Made by a program: the position numbers and the translations under genes
Part shown: piece by piece, positions 18,491-27,372 of the stretch
Position numbering within the stretch: the stretch's first letter is position 1
How the letters are laid out: each line of letters starts with the position of its first letter
Assembly (NCBI GenBank): GCA_002448395.1
Contig: DJXS01000121.1
Location: forward strand, 1 to 48,478
DNA length: 48,478 nt
From: Lachnospiraceae bacterium UBA6998
GTDB taxonomy: Bacteria > Bacillota > Clostridia > Lachnospirales > Lachnospiraceae
Direction of reading: 5' to 3'
The notes under the pieces: model-generated
Told to the model about the DNA's origin: nothing
Seen by the model: only the letters and a program-made list of their open reading frames with translations
The model's database searches: none

Positions 18491-19408
18491 ATGCCTATCA
18501 AAATACAGAATGACCTGCCGGTCAAGGAAATACTGGAGAAGGAAAACCTGTTCGTGGTGGATGAAAACCGCGCTACACATCAGGATATCCGGCCCCTGCA
18601 GCTCTGTATTCTGAATCTGATGCCCAAGAAGGAGGAGACGGAACTCCAGCTTCTGAGGATGCTGTCCAACACACCGCTGCAGATCGATATCACTTTTATG
18701 AGGATGAGCTCCCATAAATCACTCAACACACCGATCTCCCATCTGCAGAAGTTTTACTATACTTTTGAGGAACTCAAAGATCAGAGATTTGACGGTCTGA
18801 TCATAACGGGAGCTCCTGTGGAAAAGATGGAGTATGAACAGGTAGACTACTGGCCGGAGCTGTGTGAGGTTTTCGCCTGGAGCAAGACCAATGTATTCAG
18901 CACCTTCCATATCTGCTGGGGAGCCCAGGCCGGTCTTTACTATCATTACGGACTCCAAAAGAGGATGCTTTCGGAGAAACTGTTCGGCGTATACTCCCAT
19001 AAAGTGCGCCACAGAAGAGAGCCGCTGGTCCGTGGATTCGACGATTACTTCCTGATCCCCCACAGCCGTTATACCGAGGTGCCTGCAAGGGCGCTTCACG
19101 GGTGCAAGGATCTGAGGATCCTGGCGGAATCCGAAGAAGCCGGAGTTCTGCTGTGCATGTCCAGGGACGGAAGGATGATCTTTATCATGGGACATGCGGA
19201 ATATGACCGCAACACGCTTCGGGACGAGTATTTCAGAGATGCGAGAAAGGGCCTTGGAACTGCGATCCCGCTCAACTATTTCCCTGACGACGACCCGGAA
19301 AAGAAACCGCTTCTGGAGTGGCGCGCCCACAGCTATCTCCTGTACAGCAACTGGCTCAACTATTATGTCTATCAGCGGACGCCTTATGATCTGAATGAGA
19401 TCCGCTGA
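18491..19408 (+). CDS. metA: Homoserine O-acetyltransferase, MetA family
   Basis: The first committed step of methionine synthesis acylates homoserine. The product has 305 residues with catalytic Cys142 (FHICWGAQAG), His235 and Glu237 (GHAEYD) at the positions numbered in the family. Residue 111 is Glu (TGAPVEKMEYE). In this family Glu111 goes with acetyl-CoA use and Gly111 with succinyl-CoA, so acetyltransferase activity is predicted despite the common succinyltransferase label. The ATG follows ACGGAGGAAC. It is 19 bases after ligA. I see no SAM riboswitch or T-box in front. Confidence 0.94.
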   Translation: MPIKIQNDLPVKEILEKENLFVVDENRATHQDIRPLQLCILNLMPKKEETELQLLRMLSNTPLQIDITFMRMSSHKSLNTPISHLQKFYYTFEELKDQRFDGLIITGAPVEKMEYEQVDYWPELCEVFAWSKTNVFSTFHICWGAQAGLYYHYGLQKRMLSEKLFGVYSHKVRHRREPLVRGFDDYFLIPHSRYTEVPARALHGCKDLRILAESEEAGVLLCMSRDGRMIFIMGHAEYDRNTLRDEYFRDARKGLGTAIPLNYFPDDDPEKKPLLEWRAHSYLLYSNWLNYYVYQRTPYDLNEIR

Positions 19409-19467
19409 AGAAACTCACCGCGCCCTTAAAAGGAGCGGTCACGCAGTTTGGAGAACAGGACAACAGT

Positions 19468-22083
19468 ATGGATGATCTGCATTTAAAACAAACAGAGAAG
19501 AGATGCTTTTCGGTGCTCTCCGGCACGTCAAAAAACAGTGAAGAATTCATGGATTCTCCCACCTTTTTCCTGAGCAGAGCGACTCTGAGAGACAGGCTCT
19601 GGCTCCTGATCTTTCTGGAGGCGCTGATTGCGATCGAAAACGGATCCGAGGAATACTTTGAGACGGACTACATTATGGCTGTCAACGAGTATCTTGTCAG
19701 AAGATCGGATCTTTCTGTGCGCATGCTCAACACATGGATCGGGGGGCAGAACTTCCGCTCCATGCAGGAGGTGACGGATTTCTTCAATGACCGGTACCGG
19801 ATCACGGGTCAGTTCTTCAGGGATAACCAGCTTCAGTGCCGCAGGGAGTGGCAGGAGGCAGCATCCGTCTACAGAGCGAGGTGGATCGAGGCCGTACGGG
19901 CACAGGAGGATATTCCCGAGGAAGTCGTGGCGTACGATGAAAAACTCGGGGAACGCAAGTTCAGAGAGAATCCGGTGCAGTATCTGCTGGGGATCAGGGA
20001 GGAGGAAAGACTTCATTTTATTGCCCTGGTCGCGGAATGCATCTATGAGTATGAAAATGCGGCAGGGAAAAATGTGGCTGTCAGAGCGGAAAAGAGCGGC
20101 GCTGACTTCGTGAGAGATTTCGGAAACCTGCTCAACACATACATCAAATACCCGGAAGACCCGGAGATCCAGACGCTGACACTGATGGTTCATATGGATA
20201 TGAACAGCAAAGATTTCAGGGATGACGCCAAAAGGAAAGTTTTCTTTAATGACTATCTTAGATCCGCCGCGTACAAGTGGCACACTAATTCAGCCGGCTG
20301 CAGGAAAGCCGTGGCTGAAAAATGGGAGGAGTACGGCGCGCTGTTCAGACATTTACCGCAGGACGGGCAGGAGCCCGGAGTCCCGGAACTATATCTGGAC
20401 GAGGCTGTGTTAAATATCCCTGAATTTCAGAAAGAACCGCTCAGGTTCCTGCAGCAGCAGATGAAGAGAGAGCAGACGATCCATTTTTTGACAATGCTGC
20501 ATGCTTCTTCCAGTACCCCGGAAAATTCTGCACTGGCCGCTTATCTGATCACCAGATGGCTTCTTGAACCGGAGCAGGAGTACGCCGCGGAGATGGATTC
20601 CTTCTTCGGATGGAACAACAGAACTGACGAGGAGAGGAACTTTTCGATCGAACAGCAGATCAGGGACCTGGTTTCCATTTGGAGATACAATTATAAAAAA
20701 TGCAGGAATGCGGTAAAGTATGACTGGACCGTGTTCGAAGAGGCGTATGGCCATGTGATCGCTGACAACGTGGTGCCCGAAGATCTGCAGGCTTTTGCCG
20801 ATATATTCGAGAACAGTGATTTTATCGAGGATCCGATCAGTATACTCAGAGATATGGACAGAGAGGAGCTCGAAAAGTTCGTGGATTTCTGCGGAGCCCT
20901 CAACGGGATGGATGAACACGATGCGGCAGTATTTGCGGAAGCTGCCATCACCTGGCTTGAGAATCCGGCCAACGACGGCGCCCGCCAGCTCATGGACAGG
21001 ATCGGCGGCTGGAAAGCAGCCGGCGTTTCGGGAGAGATCTCGGCGCTCAGGGATTTCTTTGAGAAATCCGCTGTTTCCTGGCGATTCAACTACGGCGGTC
21101 TTCGAAGCAACGCGGTATATAACCGCAGAAACTATTTTCAGCAGTTTTCCGAACACAAGGGCGAGAACAGAACAGAGAGCGCGAGACAGGAGCTGAGATC
21201 CTTTGACAGGATCATGGAAGACGAGCGCTTCATAAGCCATCCTGTAAGTTATCTGCGCGGGATGAGCCAGCTGCAGTGCGAGAGGTTTCTTCTGTTCCTG
21301 GCGGCAGCATCGGGCATGGATCCTGACAGCGCGCTGCGCTTCGCGGTCATCTTCAAGAACGCGATATTTTACCCCAATGACGGGCTCAGAAAGAGAGTCG
21401 ATATGATCCTGGGAAGGCGAAGCCGGGACGACAGGCAGAGAACAGGATATATCGAAGAACTTCTGAGGGGATCCGTCAATGAGTACGGATTAAACGCTGA
21501 CAAGCGCAGAGATGTGGAAGAAAACTGGAGCGCTTACGCAAAGGTATTCGACGACCGGCGGGAGAAGCAGAAGAAAAATCACTGGGAACTCAACGAACTT
21601 AATGTCAGGAAACTGTTCCGCTACTGCACGACGTCCAAAGAAAACGCGAGTACGGTAAGACCCGAGGATGAGGGGACTGTCGTGGTAAAACTTCTCGGAG
21701 ATGAGGAACCGGTCGATGTCGGTTTCAAAGACGTCGCCCTTAGTTCCGAAAGGATCTACGGCGATCAGGTGGGAGAGATCCTGCGCTTTATGCTCGGACA
21801 GCTTGAGATGTTCCATCTTCGCGGTGAGAACAGGAGCCAGCGCACTTATCCGGTGACATATCCCGTTGACAGGATCCGTGAGCGCAGAGATGCTTACGGC
21901 GAGAAGATACAGTGGACCGATTCGGAATCTACGGTATGCCAGCTCCTTTATCTGGCAGTAGGAGCAGAACTCCTTCCGCCGATCCACCAGTCAGTGAATG
22001 ACAGGACCGGCGAGGTGACGCTGATCCTCAAACTTGACGAGGCCGGCGCTGACAAAATAGAGACGATTCTCCGCAGTATTTAA
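19468..22083 (+). CDS. Unrecognised 871-aa protein with about five internal repeats
   Basis: I do not recognise a family. The protein is charged and helix-rich, with no signal peptide or membrane segment. Five degenerate repeats of about 105-125 residues can be aligned by eye: 29-139, 168-294, 323-427, 455-560 and 591-694. Each starts near a P-(V/I/L)-x-(Y/F/I)-L motif such as HPVSYLRGMS, DPISILRDMD or NPVQYLLGIR. Then come a helix rich in F and L, an acidic loop with a P-x-D/E element, and a final W/Y-rich helix with a basic residue cluster (SWRFNYGGLR, IWRYNYKKCR, AYKWHTNSAGCR). A different C-terminal domain covers about 705-871. The start is uncertain, since the ribosome-binding site is weak; ATG 19552 (MDSPTFF) is an alternative. 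It may be read from the upstream metA operon, 59 bases away. Confidence 0.85.
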   Translation: MDDLHLKQTEKRCFSVLSGTSKNSEEFMDSPTFFLSRATLRDRLWLLIFLEALIAIENGSEEYFETDYIMAVNEYLVRRSDLSVRMLNTWIGGQNFRSMQEVTDFFNDRYRITGQFFRDNQLQCRREWQEAASVYRARWIEAVRAQEDIPEEVVAYDEKLGERKFRENPVQYLLGIREEERLHFIALVAECIYEYENAAGKNVAVRAEKSGADFVRDFGNLLNTYIKYPEDPEIQTLTLMVHMDMNSKDFRDDAKRKVFFNDYLRSAAYKWHTNSAGCRKAVAEKWEEYGALFRHLPQDGQEPGVPELYLDEAVLNIPEFQKEPLRFLQQQMKREQTIHFLTMLHASSSTPENSALAAYLITRWLLEPEQEYAAEMDSFFGWNNRTDEERNFSIEQQIRDLVSIWRYNYKKCRNAVKYDWTVFEEAYGHVIADNVVPEDLQAFADIFENSDFIEDPISILRDMDREELEKFVDFCGALNGMDEHDAAVFAEAAITWLENPANDGARQLMDRIGGWKAAGVSGEISALRDFFEKSAVSWRFNYGGLRSNAVYNRRNYFQQFSEHKGENRTESARQELRSFDRIMEDERFISHPVSYLRGMSQLQCERFLLFLAAASGMDPDSALRFAVIFKNAIFYPNDGLRKRVDMILGRRSRDDRQRTGYIEELLRGSVNEYGLNADKRRDVEENWSAYAKVFDDRREKQKKNHWELNELNVRKLFRYCTTSKENASTVRPEDEGTVVVKLLGDEEPVDVGFKDVALSSERIYGDQVGEILRFMLGQLEMFHLRGENRSQRTYPVTYPVDRIRERRDAYGEKIQWTDSESTVCQLLYLAVGAELLPPIHQSVNDRTGEVTLILKLDEAGADKIETILRSI

Positions 22084-22150
22084 TGCATAAAAAGATTGTC
22101 CCAAAAAATGCGCTGAACGACATATTAGTAAAATTTATTAAACTTTTATA

Positions 22151-22179
22151 TTTACACTTCGAAACAACAAAAATATAAT
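22151..22179 (+). promoter_or_regulatory. Sigma-A promoter of the zinc-ribbon gene
   Basis: TTTACA (22151-22156) and TATAAT (22174-22179) with a 17-bp spacer, 62 bases before the start codon at 22241. Confidence 0.8.
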
Positions 22180-22240
22180 AGAAAAGTGAGATTCCTAAAG
22201 GGAATTGTAATAATCTTACGGGTACAGGAGGTTTTGAAAC

Positions 22241-23047
22241 ATGTCTGGTAAAGATCCGGAACTGTCACGACTTGGAGAAGCACTCAGCGGTGCGAGATCT
22301 GCATACGCAGAAGCAAAAAGAATCACAGATGAGGCCAAGGCGCGGCTGAATGAAACTGGCAGCAGGATCCAGACCTTTAATGCGAAGATCACCGAGCTGA
22401 AAAAAGGAATTGACTCCGAATACAATGCTATGAGAAGTGAACGCGCGGGCGGCGACAGAGATGCTGCTGATGAGCACCGTTCGATGGCTCAGTCAATGCA
22501 GGAGAAACTCACTGAGATCTACGAATCCAAGAAATCCTGCTTCGGAGAACTTGATGAAGCGCGGGCAGCGTTCAACAAAGCCCTTGATACCCAGAAGATC
22601 CTCAGGGATAAGGTTCAGGAAGCCTGGGACGGATTTAACGCAAGGCTTGAGTACCTGAAAGAGGAAAATGCCAAGGAACAGGCCAAGTGGAAAGAGAAGC
22701 CCTGCAAGATCTGCGGTGTGCCGATCCGCTACAATACGGAGTGGAAGCACATTCCGAACCTTTGCAAAGATTGCTTTGACAAGGATAAGGAAAACTGGGA
22801 AGACCGCAAGTGCGCCAAGTGCGGCAGGACTTTCAGGATCAATAAGGGCTGGGAGCATATTCCCACGATCTGCGGCGACTGCAGAAAGATCGTAAAAGCG
22901 GAGAAGGCAGCTAAGATGCAGGCGGAAAAGGAAGCCGCTGAAGAGAGCGCCAAGGCTGCACGCGAGGAGAGAGAGGCAGCAGCTTCCGCTCTCGTAGACG
23001 TTGCCAACGAAGCAGTAGGCGAAGCAGCTCTTTCTGATGAGACCTGA
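22241..23047 (+). CDS. Coiled-coil protein with tandem zinc ribbons (268 aa)
   Basis: Function unknown. Residues 1-150 form a long charged coiled coil. Two near-identical four-cysteine modules follow: C155, C158, C175, C178 and C191, C194, C211, C214. Both have the form C-x2-C-G, about 12 residues, HIP, then C-x2-C (CKICGVPIRYNTEWKHIP and CAKCGRTFRINKGWEHIP), showing an internal duplication. They resemble the short probable zinc-ribbon family found in DNA- or RNA-associated proteins. An alanine/glutamate-rich helix (216-260) ends the protein. The ATG follows AGGAGG. It has its own promoter and terminator, so it forms a single-gene unit. Confidence 0.85.
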   Translation: MSGKDPELSRLGEALSGARSAYAEAKRITDEAKARLNETGSRIQTFNAKITELKKGIDSEYNAMRSERAGGDRDAADEHRSMAQSMQEKLTEIYESKKSCFGELDEARAAFNKALDTQKILRDKVQEAWDGFNARLEYLKEENAKEQAKWKEKPCKICGVPIRYNTEWKHIPNLCKDCFDKDKENWEDRKCAKCGRTFRINKGWEHIPTICGDCRKIVKAEKAAKMQAEKEAAEESAKAAREEREAAASALVDVANEAVGEAALSDET

Positions 23048-23083
23048 GTGGTTCGGACAGAAGCGGCACAAAAGAAGTAGTGT

Positions 23084-23135
23084 AAAGAGGAATTGCAGTG
23101 GCAGAGGCGGTCTGACATGGGAATTCCTCTTTTTT
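23084..23135 (+). terminator. Terminator after the zinc-ribbon gene
   Basis: AAAGAGGAATT (23084-23094) pairs exactly with AATTCCTCTTT (23122-23132) around a 27-base loop, followed by a T-run to 23135. Confidence 0.8.
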
Positions 23136-23195
23136 AAAAGCTGGAAAAGGGATAGGGGACCGGCCTAAGAGCCGGGGACTCGGAGGTATCGAAGG

Positions 23196-24107
23196 ATGTC
23201 CGAAATATTTGAAGTCACGATTAAAAGCGGGGAAACACTCAAAGGCTGGCACTGGTCTGCCAAAGACCCTGTGACGAATCTTACGATCATTACCGGAATG
23301 AACGAATACGCGAAGCGCTATGAGCCGTTCGCGGAGTGGATGAACGCGCAGCATGTCAATATCTGGTGCCTTGACGCGTTCGGACAGGGGCTGAACGCGC
23401 CGTCCGAAGATATGCAGGAGAGATGGCCGGAAGGCGCTTTCGACAAGACCGTGAAGGCGATCATGCAGATGGTGAAACTGGCGTCCTCCAATGGTCTTCC
23501 CACTTTCCTCATGGGGCATTCCATGGGCTCCTTTATGGTGCAGTCTTATTTGGAAAATTATCCCTGCACCACGAGCGGGATCATCTTGTGCGGATCAAAC
23601 GGCGGGCAGGCAGGGCTGATGAAGACAGGATATACGCTTGCCAGGAGCCTTGTGCGTGATCACAACTGGTATCAGAGCAATCCCACGCTGCAGAATATGG
23701 GGATGGGAAGTTTTTCCAAGGCAGTGAAGGACCGGGTAACGGATTACGACTGGCTCTCATACAATAAAGAAAATGTTCAGGCCTATATCAGCGATCCCTG
23801 GTGCGGGCACGAGAACACCGGCGGTTTCTGGAAAGAGTTCCTCAAGGGCCTGTCCAGAATATGGGATAAGGATGAGATGAGCAAAATATCCCGGAGAGAA
23901 AAGATATACATTATATCCGGACAGGATGACCCGGTCGGACGCATGGGAAAGGGACCGGTATGGCTCTGGAGAAAATACAGAAGTCTCGGACTCACCGGCG
24001 CGACTTTAAAGCTCTACCCGAATATGAGACATGAGATCTTAAATGAGACCGGAAAAGAGACCGTCTACAAAGATGTTTTGAGCTTTGTCCAGCCCGGCTA
24101 CAGATAG
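23196..24107 (+). CDS. Alpha/beta hydrolase, monoacylglycerol-lipase-like
   Basis: A 303-residue serine hydrolase of the lysophospholipase/monoglyceride lipase type. The nucleophile elbow is GHSMGS with S109. The likely acid is in SGQDDPVG (near 248) and the histidine in MRHEIL (near 280). The usual HGxxEHxxRY motif reads TGMNEYAKRY, and the Asp-Gly-His loop reads LDAFGQGLNAPS, so the lid region is slightly atypical. No signal peptide is present, so it is cytosolic. The ATG follows CGGAGG. It stands between two terminators and no promoter is obvious. Confidence 0.87.
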   Translation: MSEIFEVTIKSGETLKGWHWSAKDPVTNLTIITGMNEYAKRYEPFAEWMNAQHVNIWCLDAFGQGLNAPSEDMQERWPEGAFDKTVKAIMQMVKLASSNGLPTFLMGHSMGSFMVQSYLENYPCTTSGIILCGSNGGQAGLMKTGYTLARSLVRDHNWYQSNPTLQNMGMGSFSKAVKDRVTDYDWLSYNKENVQAYISDPWCGHENTGGFWKEFLKGLSRIWDKDEMSKISRREKIYIISGQDDPVGRMGKGPVWLWRKYRSLGLTGATLKLYPNMRHEILNETGKETVYKDVLSFVQPGYR

Positions 24108-24145
24108 AATATACAAATGGGATAAGCCTGGTTTGTATATTTTGA
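24108..24145 (+). terminator. Probable AT-rich terminator after the hydrolase
   Basis: AATATACAAA (24108-24117) pairs with TTTGTATATT (24132-24141), followed by TTGA. The stem is AT-rich and the T-run short, so this is less certain than the others. The remaining 24146-24272 contains a weak possible promoter (TTACAA 24192-24197, 17 bp, TAAGAT 24215-24220) and no purine-riboswitch core that I can recognise. Confidence 0.5.
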
Positions 24146-24272
24146 CTAAAACCACCCGATTACTTGCTTTCTTTTAGTGGATTACCACGTCTTACAATTT
24201 GCGCTTATCAATGTTAAGATTAGCGTGTTGTAACCGATGTGCGATTTTTCGCTCAATTTTTAAGGAGGCAGC

Positions 24273-25697
24273 ATGGGTGGTTTTTTTGGTGCCGCACTGC
24301 GTGAGGATGTGCTCTTTGACCTGTTTTACGGGACAGACTATCATTCTCATCTTGGAACAAGACGCGCCGGCATGGCGGTATATGATACAAAGAAAGGCTT
24401 TGACAGAGCGATCCACAATATAGAGAGCTCGAACTTCAGGCCTAAGTTTGAAAAAGATATAGTAAAGATGACGGGAAATCTCGGCATCGGGTGTATCAGT
24501 GATTATGAACCCCAGCCGCTGATCGTCCGCTCTCATCACGGGACTTATGCCATCACTACAGTGGGCAGGATCAATAATATCAGAGAACTGACGGATATGC
24601 TCTTTGGCGGCACGCACTCTCATTTCCTTGAAATGAGCGGCGGCGACATCAATCCAACCGAGATGGTCGCTTCCCTGATCAATCAGAAAAAGGATATCAT
24701 CGAAGGAATACAGTATGCGCAGGACATGATCGACGGCTCCATGACATTCCTGATCATGACACCCAAAGGGATCTATGCTTCCAGAGATAAATGGGGAAGG
24801 ACTCCCTGTGTGATCGGAAAGAAGGATACAGGGTACTGCGTATGCTTTGAAAGCTTTTCTTTCCTCAATCTCGGATACACGACTGAGAAAGAACTCGGTC
24901 CCGGCGAAGTTGTCTTCATCGATCCGGAAGGATATGAAGTAAAGATACCTGCCCGCAGGGAGATGCGGATCTGCAGCTTTTTGTGGATCTATTACGGATT
25001 TCCGGCATCCTCTTACGAGGGACTAAATGTAGAGGATATGAGATACGGCTGCGGCCTCAAACTTGCAGAAAGAGATTTAAAGCGCGGCAACATTCATCCT
25101 GACATGGTCGCGGGTGTGCCGGATTCCGGCGTCGCTCACGCGATCGGCTACGCAAACAGATCAAATGTCCCTTATTCGAGACCGTTTGTCAAATACACGC
25201 CCACCTGGCCCAGGTCTTTTATGCCGACTCACCAGAGCAAGAGAGACCTGATCGCCAAGATGAAACTGATCCCGATCCATGAACTGATCGCCGGCAAGAA
25301 ACTGCTCCTCATCGATGACTCCATTGTCCGCGGCACACAGCTTAGAGAGACCACGGAGTATCTGTACAGCAGCGGCGCAAGCGAAGTACATATAAGGCCT
25401 GCATGCCCGCCCCTTGTGTTCGGATGCAAGTATCTCAATTTCTCCCGCTCAGACTCCGAGAAGGAACTGATCACGCGCAGAAAGATCGAAATGCTGGAGG
25501 GAACATCCAAATTCACGGATGAGATGGTTGAAAAGTATACCGATCCCGATTCTGATCAGTATCACGCGATGCTCGAGGAGATCAGGAAAGAACTGAACTT
25601 CACATCCCTGCATTATCATCGTCTCGATGATATGATCGAGGCAATCGATCTTGCTCCCTGCAAACTCTGCACATACTGCTGGAACGGAAAAGAATAA
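24273..25697 (+). CDS. Amidophosphoribosyltransferase-like protein lacking the catalytic cysteine
   Basis: A 474-residue relative of PurF. The N-terminal Ntn-glutaminase-like domain begins MGGFFGAALRED, where active PurF has Cys after Met; here it is Gly, so glutamine hydrolysis by the usual route is not expected. The phosphoribosyltransferase domain has an intact PRPP loop LLLIDDSIVRGTQ (344-356). Cysteines at 234, 385, 463 and 466 sit where Bacillus-type PurF holds its 4Fe-4S cluster (CSF, FGC, CKLC). The ATG follows AAGGAGGCAGC. No other purine gene is nearby. I recall similar paralogues in Lachnospiraceae; their job is not known to me. It could use ammonia, bind PRPP as a sensor, or have a new activity. 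Confidence 0.85.
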   Translation: MGGFFGAALREDVLFDLFYGTDYHSHLGTRRAGMAVYDTKKGFDRAIHNIESSNFRPKFEKDIVKMTGNLGIGCISDYEPQPLIVRSHHGTYAITTVGRINNIRELTDMLFGGTHSHFLEMSGGDINPTEMVASLINQKKDIIEGIQYAQDMIDGSMTFLIMTPKGIYASRDKWGRTPCVIGKKDTGYCVCFESFSFLNLGYTTEKELGPGEVVFIDPEGYEVKIPARREMRICSFLWIYYGFPASSYEGLNVEDMRYGCGLKLAERDLKRGNIHPDMVAGVPDSGVAHAIGYANRSNVPYSRPFVKYTPTWPRSFMPTHQSKRDLIAKMKLIPIHELIAGKKLLLIDDSIVRGTQLRETTEYLYSSGASEVHIRPACPPLVFGCKYLNFSRSDSEKELITRRKIEMLEGTSKFTDEMVEKYTDPDSDQYHAMLEEIRKELNFTSLHYHRLDDMIEAIDLAPCKLCTYCWNGKE

Positions 25698-25706
25698 ATC
25701 CCGCAT

Positions 25707-25741
25707 AAAAAAGACTGCCACGTTACTGTGGCAGCCTTTTT
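25707..25741. terminator. Bidirectional terminator between convergent genes
   Basis: CTGCCAC (25715-25721) pairs with GTGGCAG (25728-25734). The pairing extends through A-rich and T-rich flanks with a single mismatch, giving A- and T-runs on both sides. It serves the PurF-like gene (+) and citrate synthase (-). Confidence 0.88.
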
Positions 25742-25765
25742 CGTTTACGGTGTTCTGTCGGCTTC

Positions 25766-27121
25766 TCATCTCTTTTTCATCGGAATATATTTCTGATGAT
25801 CGCCGATATATTTCGTGGCGGGACGCATGATCTTTCCGTCGTACATCTTGTTCTCGATGTTGTGGGCGACCCAGCCGGCCACACGCGCGATCGCGAACAG
25901 GGGCGTGAAAAGATCTTCCGGGATGCCCAGCATAGTGTAAGCGAAGCCGGAATAGTAATCCACATTGGTGCAGATCGGTTTTCCGCGGTGCTCGAGAACG
26001 GCCTCTTTGACGATGCTCTCGAATTTGGAGTAGAATCTGTATCTCTCGGAGCAGCCCTGTTCCTCTGCCAGTGTCTTACAGAGAGAACGCAGAAGTTCGC
26101 ATCTGGGATCGCTGAGAGTGTAGACAGCGTGGCCGAATCCGTAGATCAGGCCGGAATTGTCGTAATAGTCCTTGTCCAAGATCCTGTCAACGATGGAGCG
26201 CAGAAGAGCCTCGTCGCAGGAATAGTGCGTGTCGGCGATGATCTGCTGCATCATCTTGTTGACGCTTATATTGGCGCCGCCGTGCTTGGGTCCCTTGAGG
26301 GAACCGATCGAACCGCAGACAGCAGAGTACAGATCTGTTCCTGTCGAACCCATAACGACATTGGTAAAGGTGGAGTTATTTCCTCCGCCGTGATCCGCGT
26401 GGATCATGAGGATCGCGTCGAGGACAGATGCTTCCTTCTCCGTGAACTTTCCGTCGCTTCTGAGCATGTACAGGATGTTCTCCGCAATAGAGTACTCAGG
26501 CCTGGGATAATGGATGATCAGCGACTGCCTGTAAAAATGGTGCATTTTGGCAAAATAGGAATAGCACCCGATGGAAGGGAACTTGGCGACGAGATCGATG
26601 CCTTTGAGCAGGGTCTGATAGACGTCCTGCGCGTCCGGATCCTGCGCGTAATTGTAGAGAGAAATCGTACTGGACTGAAGCTTGTTCATGAGATTCCTCG
26701 AGGGAGTCTGGAGAATATCATTTGTGAGGAAATCTCCCGGAAGATCATAGCGGGCTGAGATGCACTTCTTGAAGTTTTCAAACTCGGAGCGGTCAGGAAG
26801 GTAGCCGAACAGCAGGAGGAAGACAGTCTCCTCATAGCCGAAGTGGTCCTGACGGTTCTTTAAAAGATCCCGAATGCTGTAACCGCGATAGATCAGGTCG
26901 CCCTCGCAGGGGATGACATTTCCCTCGTCGTCTTTGGTGTAACCTATGACGTCGCTGACCTTGGTGAGACCGATCCTGACGCCGGTGCCGTCTTCATTTC
27001 TGAGACCTTTCTTGACGTTGTACTCCTTGAAGAGAGGATTAGGAATGTCTGTATAGTTGGATGATCTGCCGAAGAATCTCGCAAGGATATTATCGTCGTG
27101 GAAATTCAGGTTATTATCCAT
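25766..27121 (-). CDS. gltA: Citrate synthase
   Basis: It condenses oxaloacetate with acetyl-CoA to citrate. In fermenters this mainly feeds 2-oxoglutarate and glutamate synthesis. The 451-residue product has HADHGGGNNSTF, the active-site segment GPKHGGAN, GFGHAVYTLSDPR and the catalytic Asp region TNVDYYSGF. It belongs to the citrate/2-methylcitrate synthase group, so methylcitrate activity cannot be excluded. The start MDNNLNFHDD at 27121 is chosen because AAAAAAGGAG lies seven bases before it; an upstream ATG at 27154 has no such site. It diverges from the hybrid kinase and has a bidirectional terminator at its 3' end. Confidence 0.94.
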   Translation of the reverse strand: MDNNLNFHDDNILARFFGRSSNYTDIPNPLFKEYNVKKGLRNEDGTGVRIGLTKVSDVIGYTKDDEGNVIPCEGDLIYRGYSIRDLLKNRQDHFGYEETVFLLLFGYLPDRSEFENFKKCISARYDLPGDFLTNDILQTPSRNLMNKLQSSTISLYNYAQDPDAQDVYQTLLKGIDLVAKFPSIGCYSYFAKMHHFYRQSLIIHYPRPEYSIAENILYMLRSDGKFTEKEASVLDAILMIHADHGGGNNSTFTNVVMGSTGTDLYSAVCGSIGSLKGPKHGGANISVNKMMQQIIADTHYSCDEALLRSIVDRILDKDYYDNSGLIYGFGHAVYTLSDPRCELLRSLCKTLAEEQGCSERYRFYSKFESIVKEAVLEHRGKPICTNVDYYSGFAYTMLGIPEDLFTPLFAIARVAGWVAHNIENKMYDGKIMRPATKYIGDHQKYIPMKKR

Positions 27122-27174
27122 AAGGAATCTCCTTTTTTGAATCATTGTATACAAGGATGCATTGGTTTCTGCCT

Positions 27175-27183
27175 ATTATATCA
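27175..27183 (-). promoter_or_regulatory. Extended -10 promoter of citrate synthase
   Basis: On the reverse strand TGATATAAT is an extended -10 box (TG-A-TATAAT). No good -35 is seen. The predicted leader is about 45 bases. The rest of the 27184-27372 gap shows no gene. Confidence 0.55.
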
Positions 27184-27372
27184 TGTTCTCAATATTTTAA
27201 AACAGGAAATTGCGTGCGATATTGAGATTTTTGCAGGGGAAATGGTATCATAATAGGAGTTTCGGAAGCGCGATATGCCTTCCGGGGGCGCTGCGTCGGA
27301 TCGCAGAATGCCGGAATAGTGTAATGTACGGGGGGATCCGGCCTGACCTTTAATGCCGGAGTGGAGCGTACC

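Noticed and set aside
24142..24272. Purine riboswitch before the PurF-like gene
   Set aside because: The conserved purine-aptamer junction and loop-loop sequences could not be found.
25796..26758. 320-codon forward frame inside citrate synthase
   Set aside because: The citrate synthase motifs are on the reverse strand; this frame has none of its own.
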